Shown here: in pieces, positions 44,189 to 52,447 of the stretch | How positions within the stretch are numbered: position 1 is the first letter of the stretch | Layout: each line of letters begins with the position of its first letter | Assembly (NCBI RefSeq): GCF_025685565.1 | Contig: NZ_JAGSYE010000001.1 | Location: 2,108,001 to 2,172,000 of the forward strand | Direction: 5' to 3' | DNA: 64,000 bases | From: Granulicella aggregans | GTDB taxonomy: Bacteria; Acidobacteriota; Terriglobia; Terriglobales; Acidobacteriaceae | Translations under genes and position numbers: made by a program | The notes under the pieces: generated by a model | The model's input: the letters and a program-made list of their open reading frames with translations, nothing else | Databases searched by the model: none | Told to the model about the DNA's origin: nothing

Positions 44189-45817
44189 TTACTGCACGGT
44201 GGACTCGAAGATGTGGAAGCGGTGCTCCAGTTGCCATTGCTGACTTGCTTTATCGCTATTCTTCAGGAACTCGCCGCATTTGCCCTTCGGCTCGTCTGCT
44301 CCAATCGGTTGACCGGCGCAGGCAGCGACGACCGCGGTGAAGCGGTCGTTCTGCTGCCAGAGGCTGTCGCCAGCGAGGAAGCTGTGCTCGAGGCCGGTAC
44401 GCACCATGGTCTTCAGCTCGGTGTAGCTCAGCCCGTACTCCATGGCTGCCCGGGTGTACTCGTGCGTCATGTCGATGCGGCTCACGCCTTCGTCGTCCGT
44501 AGAGAGGGCGACTGGTACGTGCGCCGCGAGATAGTCAGGCAGCGGGTGGAATGGAGCTTCAATGCCCAGGATGCCGTCATTCGAGGTCAGGTTGATCTCC
44601 GCCATGATGTGGCGGTCTGCCATCTCCTTGAGCAGCGCTTGCGGGTCGTCCTCGTACATGACATCGACCCCGTGGCCGATGCGCTCTGCATGGCCAAGGT
44701 CGATCGCCTCGCGGATATGGAAGCGAAGTCCCTCGGGCGGAACCAGGCCGGGTGCGAGCTCGCCGGCGTGCAGGCTGATGTGGACCTTGGGATAGACCGA
44801 GTGGAGATAGTCGAGTATCCGCATCTGGCGGCGATACTCGCTCATTGCCATGTAGTCGTCCTCTGGCTGGACGAAGTTCAGGCCCACCACGTTGGAGTCG
44901 GCGGACGCGACCTCGAATCCCAGCAGCGTCTGCGCAAAGACCTGCTGCGGAGAGTTCGAACGGAGGATCTGATAGAGGAAACGGATGGTGACCGAGCATC
45001 CAGCCTTTGCGTCGGGCTGACCGCAGTGCTCGATCTGGTTGCGGTCGGCGAGAGCGTCCGCGTACTCGCGCCGGTCAGTGGCCACTTCATCCCGCAATCC
45101 GGCAGCGAGCAACTGATCGCGCAGCTTGCTGAGTTCCGCCGGGGACGTTCCTGTAACGTCGTCTTCGGCGGTGACACGTGCTGAAGCGGGTCGCGCCGGC
45201 CAGCCCGCTTGATAGCCCAACTTCGCGGCTGCGGAGAAACTGGGGGTTTCCATGATCTCCAGATACTGCTCGTTCTGAGCGGAGGCGCGAGTCGCAACCT
45301 CATCCAGCCACTCTCCAAGATGATTCTTCTCGACGCCTCCGAAGCGGCCGAAGGTATCGAAGAACTGGTCGTGGCCACTCCTGCCGCTGACCGGCACAAA
45401 GCTGCGCATGGAGAAGGTGTCGATCAGCGACTTGTACAGCTCTTGATTCTTGAAAGCGTCCGCTGCGGGAACCGAGCCCTCCGCGCACACTGCTTGCGCC
45501 GGCAGGCCTTTGGAAGTTCCGACGTTCTTCTCGAACTTCATCTTTGAAAGGTTCACACACAACAGATCAGCGGCTGCGTCGCGAAGAAACGTCTCCGCGT
45601 AGATGGCACCCGAGAGATGCATGTGCAGGTCCGCCCCCTTCGGCATCCGTTCAATCAGCGCGTGTAGCGCGAGTGGATTCTTGCGCGTCGCCTCAAGCGT
45701 TCGGGAGGTCTTTTGTTCCAGCGGCGTCGACGCACTGTTCTGTCCCAGGACGGATGTCCCGATGGCTGCGGTCCCAAGTGATAGAGAGAGAAGAGCGAGG
45801 CGGATGACGCGAGGCAT
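44189..45817 (-). CDS. Secreted adenosine deaminase-like metal hydrolase (ADGF type)
   Basis: A 542-residue protein with a signal peptide (VIRLALLSLSLGTAAIGTSVLG). Zinc-site motifs of the adenosine/AMP deaminase family are all present: HMHLSGAIYAE (HxH), SLHAGELAPG, RIGHGVDVMYE, and STDDEGVSR near the end. An insertion of about 60 residues after the first motif and the total length resemble extracellular adenosine deaminase growth factors (ADGF), so export to the periplasm or medium to degrade adenosine-like purines is likely. I start at the ATG at 45817, preceded by AAAGGA; a longer frame to 45886 lacks that. Confidence 0.87.
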   Translation of the reverse strand: MPRVIRLALLSLSLGTAAIGTSVLGQNSASTPLEQKTSRTLEATRKNPLALHALIERMPKGADLHMHLSGAIYAETFLRDAAADLLCVNLSKMKFEKNVGTSKGLPAQAVCAEGSVPAADAFKNQELYKSLIDTFSMRSFVPVSGRSGHDQFFDTFGRFGGVEKNHLGEWLDEVATRASAQNEQYLEIMETPSFSAAAKLGYQAGWPARPASARVTAEDDVTGTSPAELSKLRDQLLAAGLRDEVATDRREYADALADRNQIEHCGQPDAKAGCSVTIRFLYQILRSNSPQQVFAQTLLGFEVASADSNVVGLNFVQPEDDYMAMSEYRRQMRILDYLHSVYPKVHISLHAGELAPGLVPPEGLRFHIREAIDLGHAERIGHGVDVMYEDDPQALLKEMADRHIMAEINLTSNDGILGIEAPFHPLPDYLAAHVPVALSTDDEGVSRIDMTHEYTRAAMEYGLSYTELKTMVRTGLEHSFLAGDSLWQQNDRFTAVVAACAGQPIGADEPKGKCGEFLKNSDKASQQWQLEHRFHIFESTVQ

Positions 45818-45930
45818 GAGTTGTCCTTTTGCGGGCAGACGTCGTAATTCAGAGTTGCGGTCGGTGACCTGAGGAACGGATGGCACCAGAATACCCGACG
45901 ACTGGCCTGGCGAGTACCCCAGGACAGAGT

Positions 45931-45959
45931 TTGGCGGCGAGGCGTTCCGTTGCTATACT
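45931..45959 (+). promoter_or_regulatory. Candidate sigma-70 promoter for tRNA-Phe
   Basis: TTGGCG (45931-45936), 17-base spacer, TATACT (45954-45959). The tRNA starts about 145 bases later, rather far for a tRNA promoter; a weaker pair nearer the tRNA is also possible. Confidence 0.35.
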
Positions 45960-46104
45960 GAAGAAGTCGTTTGGGCCGCTTGCGTGCACAGCGGTCAGCT
46001 ACTCTGTCCTATCCCCAACAGGCAGGCTGGTTTTACAGACGCAGAGAATGTGTGCGGGCGACCTTGGCGGCCCCGCGACACTCGTTGTTTTACACATCAG
46101 CCAA

Positions 46105-46179
46105 GGCCAGATAGCTCAGTGGTAGAGCGCGGCCCTGAAAAGGCCGGCGTCGGCGGTTCGATCCCGTCTCTGGCCACCA
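46105..46179 (+). tRNA. tRNA-Phe (GAA)
   Basis: Cloverleaf drawn by hand: acceptor GGCCAGA / TCTGGCC, D-stem GCTC/GAGC, anticodon stem CGGCC/GGCCG with loop CTGAAAA (anticodon GAA), T-stem GGCGG/CCGTC with one G-T pair and loop TTCGATC, discriminator A and an encoded CCA. All stems pair apart from that wobble. Confidence 0.96.
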
Positions 46180-46554
46180 CTTCGAATCAACGACTTACGA
46201 GCTGGTCGCAGAAGCGCTTCACTCTAGGGGCAAGCCTGATTTTCGCCCTAAGTTGCTTATTTTGAATAACATATTTTTTGGGCACTCAAAGGGCTGGCGT
46301 CTAAGACTGCACTTTCTAAGTAATTCATTTTGAGGGACTTATCGAACCCCCAAAATCGCAACCGTTCACAGACACATATAAGACACATTTCTGGTACGGC
46401 ACAGGCAGTTTCATGCCCAATTCATCGGGGTTTTGTGCGTTCCGGGCGAGACACTTTTCGATTTCTTTGGCCTTTTTCAAATTGAGCAGGTCTTGAACGA
46501 TGACTTTCATCCAACGCGGAAGCGCTTGCCGGCCCTGCTGCAGGTTATGCCGAA
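46180..46554. other. AT-rich segment downstream of tRNA-Phe, no confident gene
   Basis: Hand counting gives about 40% GC in 46261-46380, against about 60% or more elsewhere. A minus-strand frame (46325 up to about 46550) encodes WMKVIVQDLLNLKKAKEI and a following 40 residues with no family I know, and it has no start of its own because it runs into the pseudogene next to it. A relic of an integrated element beside the tRNA is the simplest explanation. No copy of the tRNA end was found as a second attachment site. Confidence 0.45.
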
Positions 46555-46922
46555 TTGAGCTGGCTTGCTGAGGATGAGTGAGTGCCTTGCGGAGGCGGGT
46601 GGTCCTCGCCATAGATGGCGTGGGAGAGCAGGACATGATCGCCCGCCACATGGCAAGGCAGGATGTGCTGATCGTGGCCATGCCGAAGCGGAAACAGAGC
46701 GCGGAGTTCGAACCTTCAGTCGCAGCAATCGACCGCTCGAGCGCGTTGACCGTGGGGGTTGGCTACGCGGGAGTAGCCGTAGCCCTTATTCACGCCCACG
46801 GTTTCGTGGACGCATGTCGCGGTCTGATGGATAGGGAAGAGAATGGATTTGGACTGGCTCTCGTAGACACGGTTAGAGTGAATGACGAGAGTAGACAGTT
46901 GGAAGGCAGGACGGTCGGACAT
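46555..46922 (-). pseudogene. Cystathionine gamma-synthase/lyase N-terminal fragment, frameshifted
   Basis: From the ATG at 46922 (AAAGGAG six bases upstream) the frame gives MSDRPAFQLSTLVIHSNRVYE ... FPIHQTATCVHETVGV and GYGYSRVANP, the beginning of a Cys/Met-metabolism PLP enzyme. Just after ANP one extra C shifts the frame; the reading continues in another frame as TVNALERSIAATEG and FRFGMATISTSCLAMWRA. Two further shifts are needed for DHVLLSHAIYG and RLRKALTHP. Homology ends near 46555, long before the PLP lysine region. So this is a dead, 3'-truncated gene of about 120 codons. The original probably made homocysteine or related thiols. Confidence 0.85.
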
Positions 46923-47164
46923 AGGCCTCTCCTTTGAGAGCGGAGCACGAATAGCGTATGGCTGGATGATTGCGCTTAGCCTCAGCCGGCCGCTCAGAAA
47001 AGAGAGAGTCTACCTGTCTTTTTATGGCTTGATGCCATCGGGGTACGCACGGCCATAACGTTTCGTGCAATGCACGGGAAGTTATTTTGAGTCATGTCGG
47101 ATTGCGTTCCTTCTGTATGATCACCAATTCCATCGCTGCGCTGCAATAGCGCCTGCCAAGAACG

Positions 47165-47193
47165 AAGGCCCGCTCGAGCTGCAAGCGGGCCTT
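47165..47193 (-). terminator. Terminator of the HisC-like gene
   Basis: Stem AAGGCCCGCT / AGCGGGCCTT (10 bp) with a 9-base loop, 27 bases after the stop at 47220 in the leftward direction. Confidence 0.75.
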
Positions 47194-47219
47194 GCAGGAT
47201 CGGTTGGGTTGGCGGACCG

Positions 47220-48341
47220 CTACACTGTTCCGGGTTTGAGGACCTGTTGCAGTGCTCTTCTCGCCTTGTCGTTTTCCGCAGCAGTTCCGATCGTGATGCG
47301 AACCCAGTTGTTATACGGGGGAAAGGCGCGCGCGATTTGAATGCCGCGGTCTAGCATCGGCTTAGCAACGTCGTCATGGGGTCGGCCCGCGTCGAAGAAG
47401 ATGAAGTTGGCTCCGGAATTGGTATGCGGCAGATGAAGCTGCTCTAGAAGGGCGAGCCACTTCTTCCGTTCGCTGGCGACGGTCGCGCGAACGGTCTCGA
47501 CGTGCTGCTTGTCCGCGAGCGCGGCTGAGGCTGCCGCCATGTTCAGACGCCCAAGGGATTCGGCATCGCCCAGCCCCTGCCCGCGCAACGTTGCCCCGAG
47601 CTTCTTCGGAACAAGCGTGTAGCCGATGGGCAGGCCTGCGAGGCCGTGAATCTTATCGAACGTGCGAAAGACGAGAACGTTTGCGCCATCGCGTACGAGC
47701 GACACGGCAGACCTTGCCTCGAAGTCCTGCGTGAACTCCAGATAGGCTTCATCCACGATGACCGGTGCCTGCTTTGAAGCTTCACCGAGAAAGGCCTTGA
47801 AGGCGTGGCTATCGCTGACCGTGCCAGTTGGGTTGTGAGGGTTGATGAGGTAGATGGCGCGGGTTTTTGCGCTTACCTTTGACTGCAAGGCGACAAGGTC
47901 GTTCTCATACCTCTCATTGAGAGGGACAGGAACACCTACTCCGCCAACGTGAGAAGCTGCGTCGATCAGGGCGAGGTAGCCGGGGGTCGAGTAGATGAAC
48001 TCGCCTCCCGGGCCGCCGTCGCTTCCGAGGTAGAGGCCCAACGCTCCGAGGATCTCGCCGAGTACAACCTGATCTGCGTCGATGCGTTCGTAGGCCGCGA
48101 TCTGTTCGGTGAGGTCCTGTGCTGCCTTGTTGTCGCCGTAACGGGAGAGGCGTGATAGCTCCCGTTGAATTGCTGGAGCTACGTTCGCTGAAGCCCCGAA
48201 GGCATTCTCGTTGAGATTGAGATGCACGAGATCCTCGTGACCTCGTGCATCTGGAAGAGCTTCTGCTCCGTTTGTAAAGATGCCGGCGGCGAGCGCAAGG
48301 CCGGAGGTCTTTAGAAGGGACCTGCGTGTCAAAGATTCCAT
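47220..48341 (-). CDS. Tat-exported HisC-like aminotransferase
   Basis: A 373-residue fold-type I PLP aminotransferase of the histidinol-phosphate type. The N-terminus MESLTRRSLLKTSGLALAAGIF is a twin-arginine signal with cleavage near AEA. The mature chain has LNLNENAFG, YLINPHNPTGTV, VIVDEAYLEF and FRTFDKIHGLAGLPIGY, in which the Lys is the PLP Schiff-base residue. Export of such an enzyme is unusual; known Tat-dependent aminotransferases of this group exist, and PLP loaded in the cytoplasm would explain folded export. It lies 24 bases after the TonB receptor at 48366-51821, so the two form an operon. The substrate is unknown; a phosphorylated or imported amine is possible. Confidence 0.9.
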   Translation of the reverse strand: MESLTRRSLLKTSGLALAAGIFTNGAEALPDARGHEDLVHLNLNENAFGASANVAPAIQRELSRLSRYGDNKAAQDLTEQIAAYERIDADQVVLGEILGALGLYLGSDGGPGGEFIYSTPGYLALIDAASHVGGVGVPVPLNERYENDLVALQSKVSAKTRAIYLINPHNPTGTVSDSHAFKAFLGEASKQAPVIVDEAYLEFTQDFEARSAVSLVRDGANVLVFRTFDKIHGLAGLPIGYTLVPKKLGATLRGQGLGDAESLGRLNMAAASAALADKQHVETVRATVASERKKWLALLEQLHLPHTNSGANFIFFDAGRPHDDVAKPMLDRGIQIARAFPPYNNWVRITIGTAAENDKARRALQQVLKPGTV

Positions 48342-48365
48342 GATTCTTCTTTCCTTCTTTGTTGT

Positions 48366-51300
48366 TTAGAATCCGATGCGCAAGCCTAGTTGGAGGTAGC
48401 GTGGGAAGTTCGACTGGGTTGTGATCTTGCCGAAGTTGGCGCTGCCGAAGGCCGTGTTTGGACCCGCGAAGTAAGGAGTGTTGAAGGCATTGAAGGCCTG
48501 GGCACGGAACTGTAGGTTGGCGCGATCGCGGATGGGAACGCTCTTGAACAGGGAGATGTCCCAGTTCTCTAATCCCGGACCGCGGAGCGATGTGGTGCGC
48601 GGAGCATCACCAAACGTGTAGGCAGCCGAGGTGGTGAAGGCCGCCGGATTGATGTATCCGTTTAAGCGGTCGTAGAGACTGCCTTTGGTCCCGAGCGACG
48701 TTCCGCGAACCAGGTTTGGACGCTGCACCCCGTTGCCGGCGATGGAACTGTTGGGATTGCTAGTCTGACGGATGGAGACGGGGAAGCCAGCCTGAAACGT
48801 CGGAAGCACGTTGAGCTGCCAGTGCCCGATCACCTCGTCGAGCCAGCGGTTGCCGGTCGCATACTTTTCGCCTGCACCGACGGGAAGGTCGTAGAGCACG
48901 CCGGCGACGAAACGGTAAGGCGTATCGGTGACCGAGCGAGAGTACTCGGCTTCGAGGTCGTAGACGTTCTGTGGAGCGGCGAAGCCGGGACTCTGGATAC
49001 TGTTCGTTGCGGCGAAAGACGAGTCGTTGTTGCGCGACCACGTGAACGATGTCACGAGGTTCAGGCCGTGACCGGCTCGCTTCTCGGCCTTGATCAGAAG
49101 AGCGTTATAGTCGGCGTGGGCAGAGCTCACGAAGAGGTTGACTGACGTGAACTGGGGGAAGGGACGCAGAGTCTGGGAGCGGGCGACGGTCGCTTGACCG
49201 AGGATGCCTGCACCACCCGCAACGTAGTCGGGGTTCGGGACCTGATCGCTGAGGGCGCTCCCCTGAGCAAAGTTCGAAGGATTGAGCTGGTTGATGTTGA
49301 TCGGCGTGCTCGCTCCGGGCGAGGGCGAAAGGTTGGTTGAACGCGCGCCAATGTAGGACGCATCGAGAGCGATGTGCCAAGGCAACTCGCGTTCCACGCC
49401 AACCGAGAACTGCTGCACGCGGGGCGCGTGGAAGTTCTGGTCGTAAGATGTTACGGAGTTTCCGACGCCGGTAAGCAGACCGGCGGAGTTTCCAGCCGGC
49501 TTCTGCAATCCTGCTGGAAAGGGATTGCTGAGAGTGTTCGCCGGGGTCTGATCGTTGTCGTTGCTTGCGACATACGAACTTGTCTGCGTAAAGCCGGGAG
49601 CGAGCGCAGCGATGGGGTCATAGCGAGTAGGCGCATAGAGAATTCCGTATCCACCGCGAACGACCGTCTTCGGCGTCAACTGATAGGAAGCACCGAGGCG
49701 AGGAGCAAACTTGGTGCGCGAGAGGCTGCCGATATCCCGCTGGTTGCCGTTCACGCCAGCGAAGAGAATGCCGCCCGTCACCTGCGTGCCACTGGCAAGA
49801 TTCGCGGTTGCATTGCGGTCGAAGCCAACGGCGAGCTGGTTGTTGTCTTCCTTCAAACCGGTCTCTGATTCCCAGCGCAGGCCAAGGTTGAGCGTAAGCT
49901 TTGAGTTCACGCGCCAGTCATCCTGTGCAAAGACTGCGTTGTAGTCGAGGTAAGTCTTAAGCGGAGTCGTGATGTCGATCTGGCCGGAGATGGGGAGCCC
50001 AAGCAAGAGGTCCGCGATATCTGAGCCTGACTTGCCGTCGGAAGAGTTAGGATTCGCCTGCGTGAATGCTCCTGAGAAAGAGTAGGTGCCAGGAGCGTTT
50101 CCGAAGTCCTGATAGTTCATCCGGATGCGGCGGTACTCCGCGCCAAAGGTGAGGTTGTAGCGACCGATCGTCTTCGCCAGCGTGCCATTCAAGATCTGCG
50201 ACTTCCAGTTGTCGAGCTGGCTGGTGTTCTGGCCGAGCTGATCGTAGTTGGCGAAGAAGATTGTCGGGAAGAACTTTGACTGGAGCTGATTGGTGAGCGT
50301 GGTGGGAAATCCCAACGCTGCCGGATCGAAGCCCTGGCTGACCTCGGCGATGAGGTTGGGGAAGCGGTTCGTTCCGTATCGCGCCGTGACGACGGTGGTC
50401 GGATTCAGGATCCATGTGCTGTTCACCTGGATGGCATCGACCTGGCGGTGATAGGTGTAGGAGTAACTTCCTGGCAGCGTGTGCAGCGGATTGCCGAGCG
50501 GCTGGAGCGCCTCGTAAAAGATGTACGAGCCACTCACGTTCCACCAGGGACGAATCTGCTGATCAATCTTTGCGGTCACCTCCTGCGCGTGGTCGCGGAC
50601 GTTGTCAGTACCGGTGTAGCTGTTGGTGCCGGGCGTGGGCGAAGGGAAGTAGGACGCGATGTTGCTGCCGATCGTATTCAGGTTGGTGATCTTGTTGCCG
50701 GCGAAGGGTGTGCGATGAACGCCTGACGCATCGGTAAACGTGTCGTTCGGGTTATAGATGACGTGCAGGCTGCCATCTGCGTTGAAGGTCTGCGAGAAGT
50801 CGCCCGTGCGCTGCAGATCGGTAGGGACGGTGAATGTCTGTGTGTAGGGCGAGGTCTGAATGTAGCCTTCGGAACCGATCCAGAAGAATGTCTTGTTGCG
50901 GCCGTCGTAGACATGCGGGATGACAAGGGGGCCGCCGAGCGACGCACCCCAGTTGTAGTACGGGCTGTCGGGGCGAGGCGTGCCGGTACGATTGGCAAAG
51001 AAGTCATTCGCCAGCCATTCAGTCTGGCGAGTCTCGCCAAAGAGAGAGCCGTGAATCGTGTTCGAGCCGGAACGCAAGAGCGTGTTGAATACACCCCCGC
51101 CGGTGCGGCCCACCTGCGCATCATAGGTGAGGGCCTGTACTTTCACGTCCTGGATTGATTCAATGGTCGGGATGACCACGGGACGATTATTTGTGTCTGT
51201 GATCGGCACACCATCAATCAGGTAGAGGTTTGATCCTACCGGGCCGCCTGCTACCGATGTGGCGGACGTGCCATTCTGATCAGCAAATCGAATGAACTGC

Positions 51301-51821
51301 GGATTGCCGGTATTTACGAACACTCCTGAAAGCTTCGCGGTGATGAAGGGGTTGCGGCCGAGGACCGGGGTGTCTTCCAAACGCTTCTGGTCGAAGTTCG
51401 TGCTGATCGAAGCTGTGGAGCCATCGACGAGGGGAGCATCGGCAGAGACCTGCACCCTATCGGTCGAGGTCGTTACGGAAAGCGAAATATCGATGGTGAG
51501 AAAGTCCTGTGTCGCGACTATGATGTTCGTTCTGTCGGCGTTGCCAAAGCCAGTCGCCGTAACATGCAGGGAGTAGGTTGACGGACGAAGAGCATTGAAG
51601 ACATAGACGCCAGCGCCGTCGGTCCTGCTTTCGCGTATCTGGTGGGTGGCTTCATCGGTCAGCGTAATTTGCGCACTTGGCAATGCGGCTCCGGTTGCGT
51701 CGCTTACAGCGCCTCGAATCGCTCCGTTATACGTTTGGGCGAAGGCAGCTGTTGACGCTATAACCATCCACACGACGGCAGATAGAACACTTTGTAGCTT
51801 GAAATGTCTCGAGTGATACAT
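48366..51821 (-). CDS. Oar-like TonB-dependent receptor with carboxypeptidase-regulatory domain
   Basis: A 1151-residue outer-membrane receptor. Signal peptide (SVLSAVVWMVIASTAAFAQTYNGA), then the Ig-like regulatory domain GAIRGAVSDATGAALPSAQITL, a plug (about 140-270) with LVDGSTASISTNFDQK and NPFITAKLSG, and a barrel rich in aromatic strands that ends in GLRIGF. I start at the ATG at 51821, with AGGAG six bases upstream; the longer open frame to 51869 is not supported. It probably imports a sugar or peptide polymer. It is first in an operon with the exported aminotransferase. Confidence 0.92.
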   Translation of the reverse strand: MYHSRHFKLQSVLSAVVWMVIASTAAFAQTYNGAIRGAVSDATGAALPSAQITLTDEATHQIRESRTDGAGVYVFNALRPSTYSLHVTATGFGNADRTNIIVATQDFLTIDISLSVTTSTDRVQVSADAPLVDGSTASISTNFDQKRLEDTPVLGRNPFITAKLSGVFVNTGNPQFIRFADQNGTSATSVAGGPVGSNLYLIDGVPITDTNNRPVVIPTIESIQDVKVQALTYDAQVGRTGGGVFNTLLRSGSNTIHGSLFGETRQTEWLANDFFANRTGTPRPDSPYYNWGASLGGPLVIPHVYDGRNKTFFWIGSEGYIQTSPYTQTFTVPTDLQRTGDFSQTFNADGSLHVIYNPNDTFTDASGVHRTPFAGNKITNLNTIGSNIASYFPSPTPGTNSYTGTDNVRDHAQEVTAKIDQQIRPWWNVSGSYIFYEALQPLGNPLHTLPGSYSYTYHRQVDAIQVNSTWILNPTTVVTARYGTNRFPNLIAEVSQGFDPAALGFPTTLTNQLQSKFFPTIFFANYDQLGQNTSQLDNWKSQILNGTLAKTIGRYNLTFGAEYRRIRMNYQDFGNAPGTYSFSGAFTQANPNSSDGKSGSDIADLLLGLPISGQIDITTPLKTYLDYNAVFAQDDWRVNSKLTLNLGLRWESETGLKEDNNQLAVGFDRNATANLASGTQVTGGILFAGVNGNQRDIGSLSRTKFAPRLGASYQLTPKTVVRGGYGILYAPTRYDPIAALAPGFTQTSSYVASNDNDQTPANTLSNPFPAGLQKPAGNSAGLLTGVGNSVTSYDQNFHAPRVQQFSVGVERELPWHIALDASYIGARSTNLSPSPGASTPININQLNPSNFAQGSALSDQVPNPDYVAGGAGILGQATVARSQTLRPFPQFTSVNLFVSSAHADYNALLIKAEKRAGHGLNLVTSFTWSRNNDSSFAATNSIQSPGFAAPQNVYDLEAEYSRSVTDTPYRFVAGVLYDLPVGAGEKYATGNRWLDEVIGHWQLNVLPTFQAGFPVSIRQTSNPNSSIAGNGVQRPNLVRGTSLGTKGSLYDRLNGYINPAAFTTSAAYTFGDAPRTTSLRGPGLENWDISLFKSVPIRDRANLQFRAQAFNAFNTPYFAGPNTAFGSANFGKITTQSNFPRYLQLGLRIGF

Positions 51822-52447
51822 ATGGCTCTCCTGGGAAGTGGTGCGATCTTCTTGGCCGATCCGCGGCACGGTGGGAGTGCTCCATATAAATCCATCGAAG
51901 TGACGGACTACCGTGACATCGGAAGCTTGTTTTGTTTTTTGAGGTGAGAGGGAAGCTAGCGACAGGAACAGAACGCCGGGGCACTCGATTCAGAGGTACA
52001 GGCATCTGAAGAGCAGCAACATGGCGTGAAGTTGGTCGGCATGACCCAAGGATAGATGGACATCCGCCAAGAGGTCAATGCGCGGAGCCTTCGTAGCGCG
52101 GGGACTTCGATGGTCGCCGGTCCCAGGACGCTTCCTCATGCATCCTGATTAACCACGGAGGCGGCGCGATGAGCGAGCTGTTAAGCTGACACGCGCTCTC
52201 GATCAATATCAGCGTTCAACGCTGCCAGGAATAGTGTTCTCTATCCCTGCGTGAAACTCGAAGCAATGCTCGATAGCTCTAAGGCACGGTGTCCTTACGA
52301 AGACGCGACGTTGAAACCTCGAAGCCAGTAGAGACTAGTTCGACCGCTGGGATGAGGTATCTGTCCACTGTCAAAGAGTGATGGCCTCGCGCAGGCTAGG
52401 TGGAGACCTGAGCCGATGCCTTCGGCAACCACCTGAAGACTCGGCTG
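51822..52447. other. Long intergenic region between a TonB receptor and the M1 peptidase
   Basis: About 625 bases without a convincing gene on either strand. It should contain the promoter of the TonB-aminotransferase operon and the 3' end of the peptidase transcript. Small open frames lack ribosome-binding sites and recognisable sequence. No strong hairpin was found by eye. Confidence 0.5.

Noticed and set aside
46578-46937. A plus-strand 119-codon frame near tRNA-Phe
   Set aside because: The minus strand of the same bases carries the cystathionine gamma-synthase fragment; the plus frame has no support.
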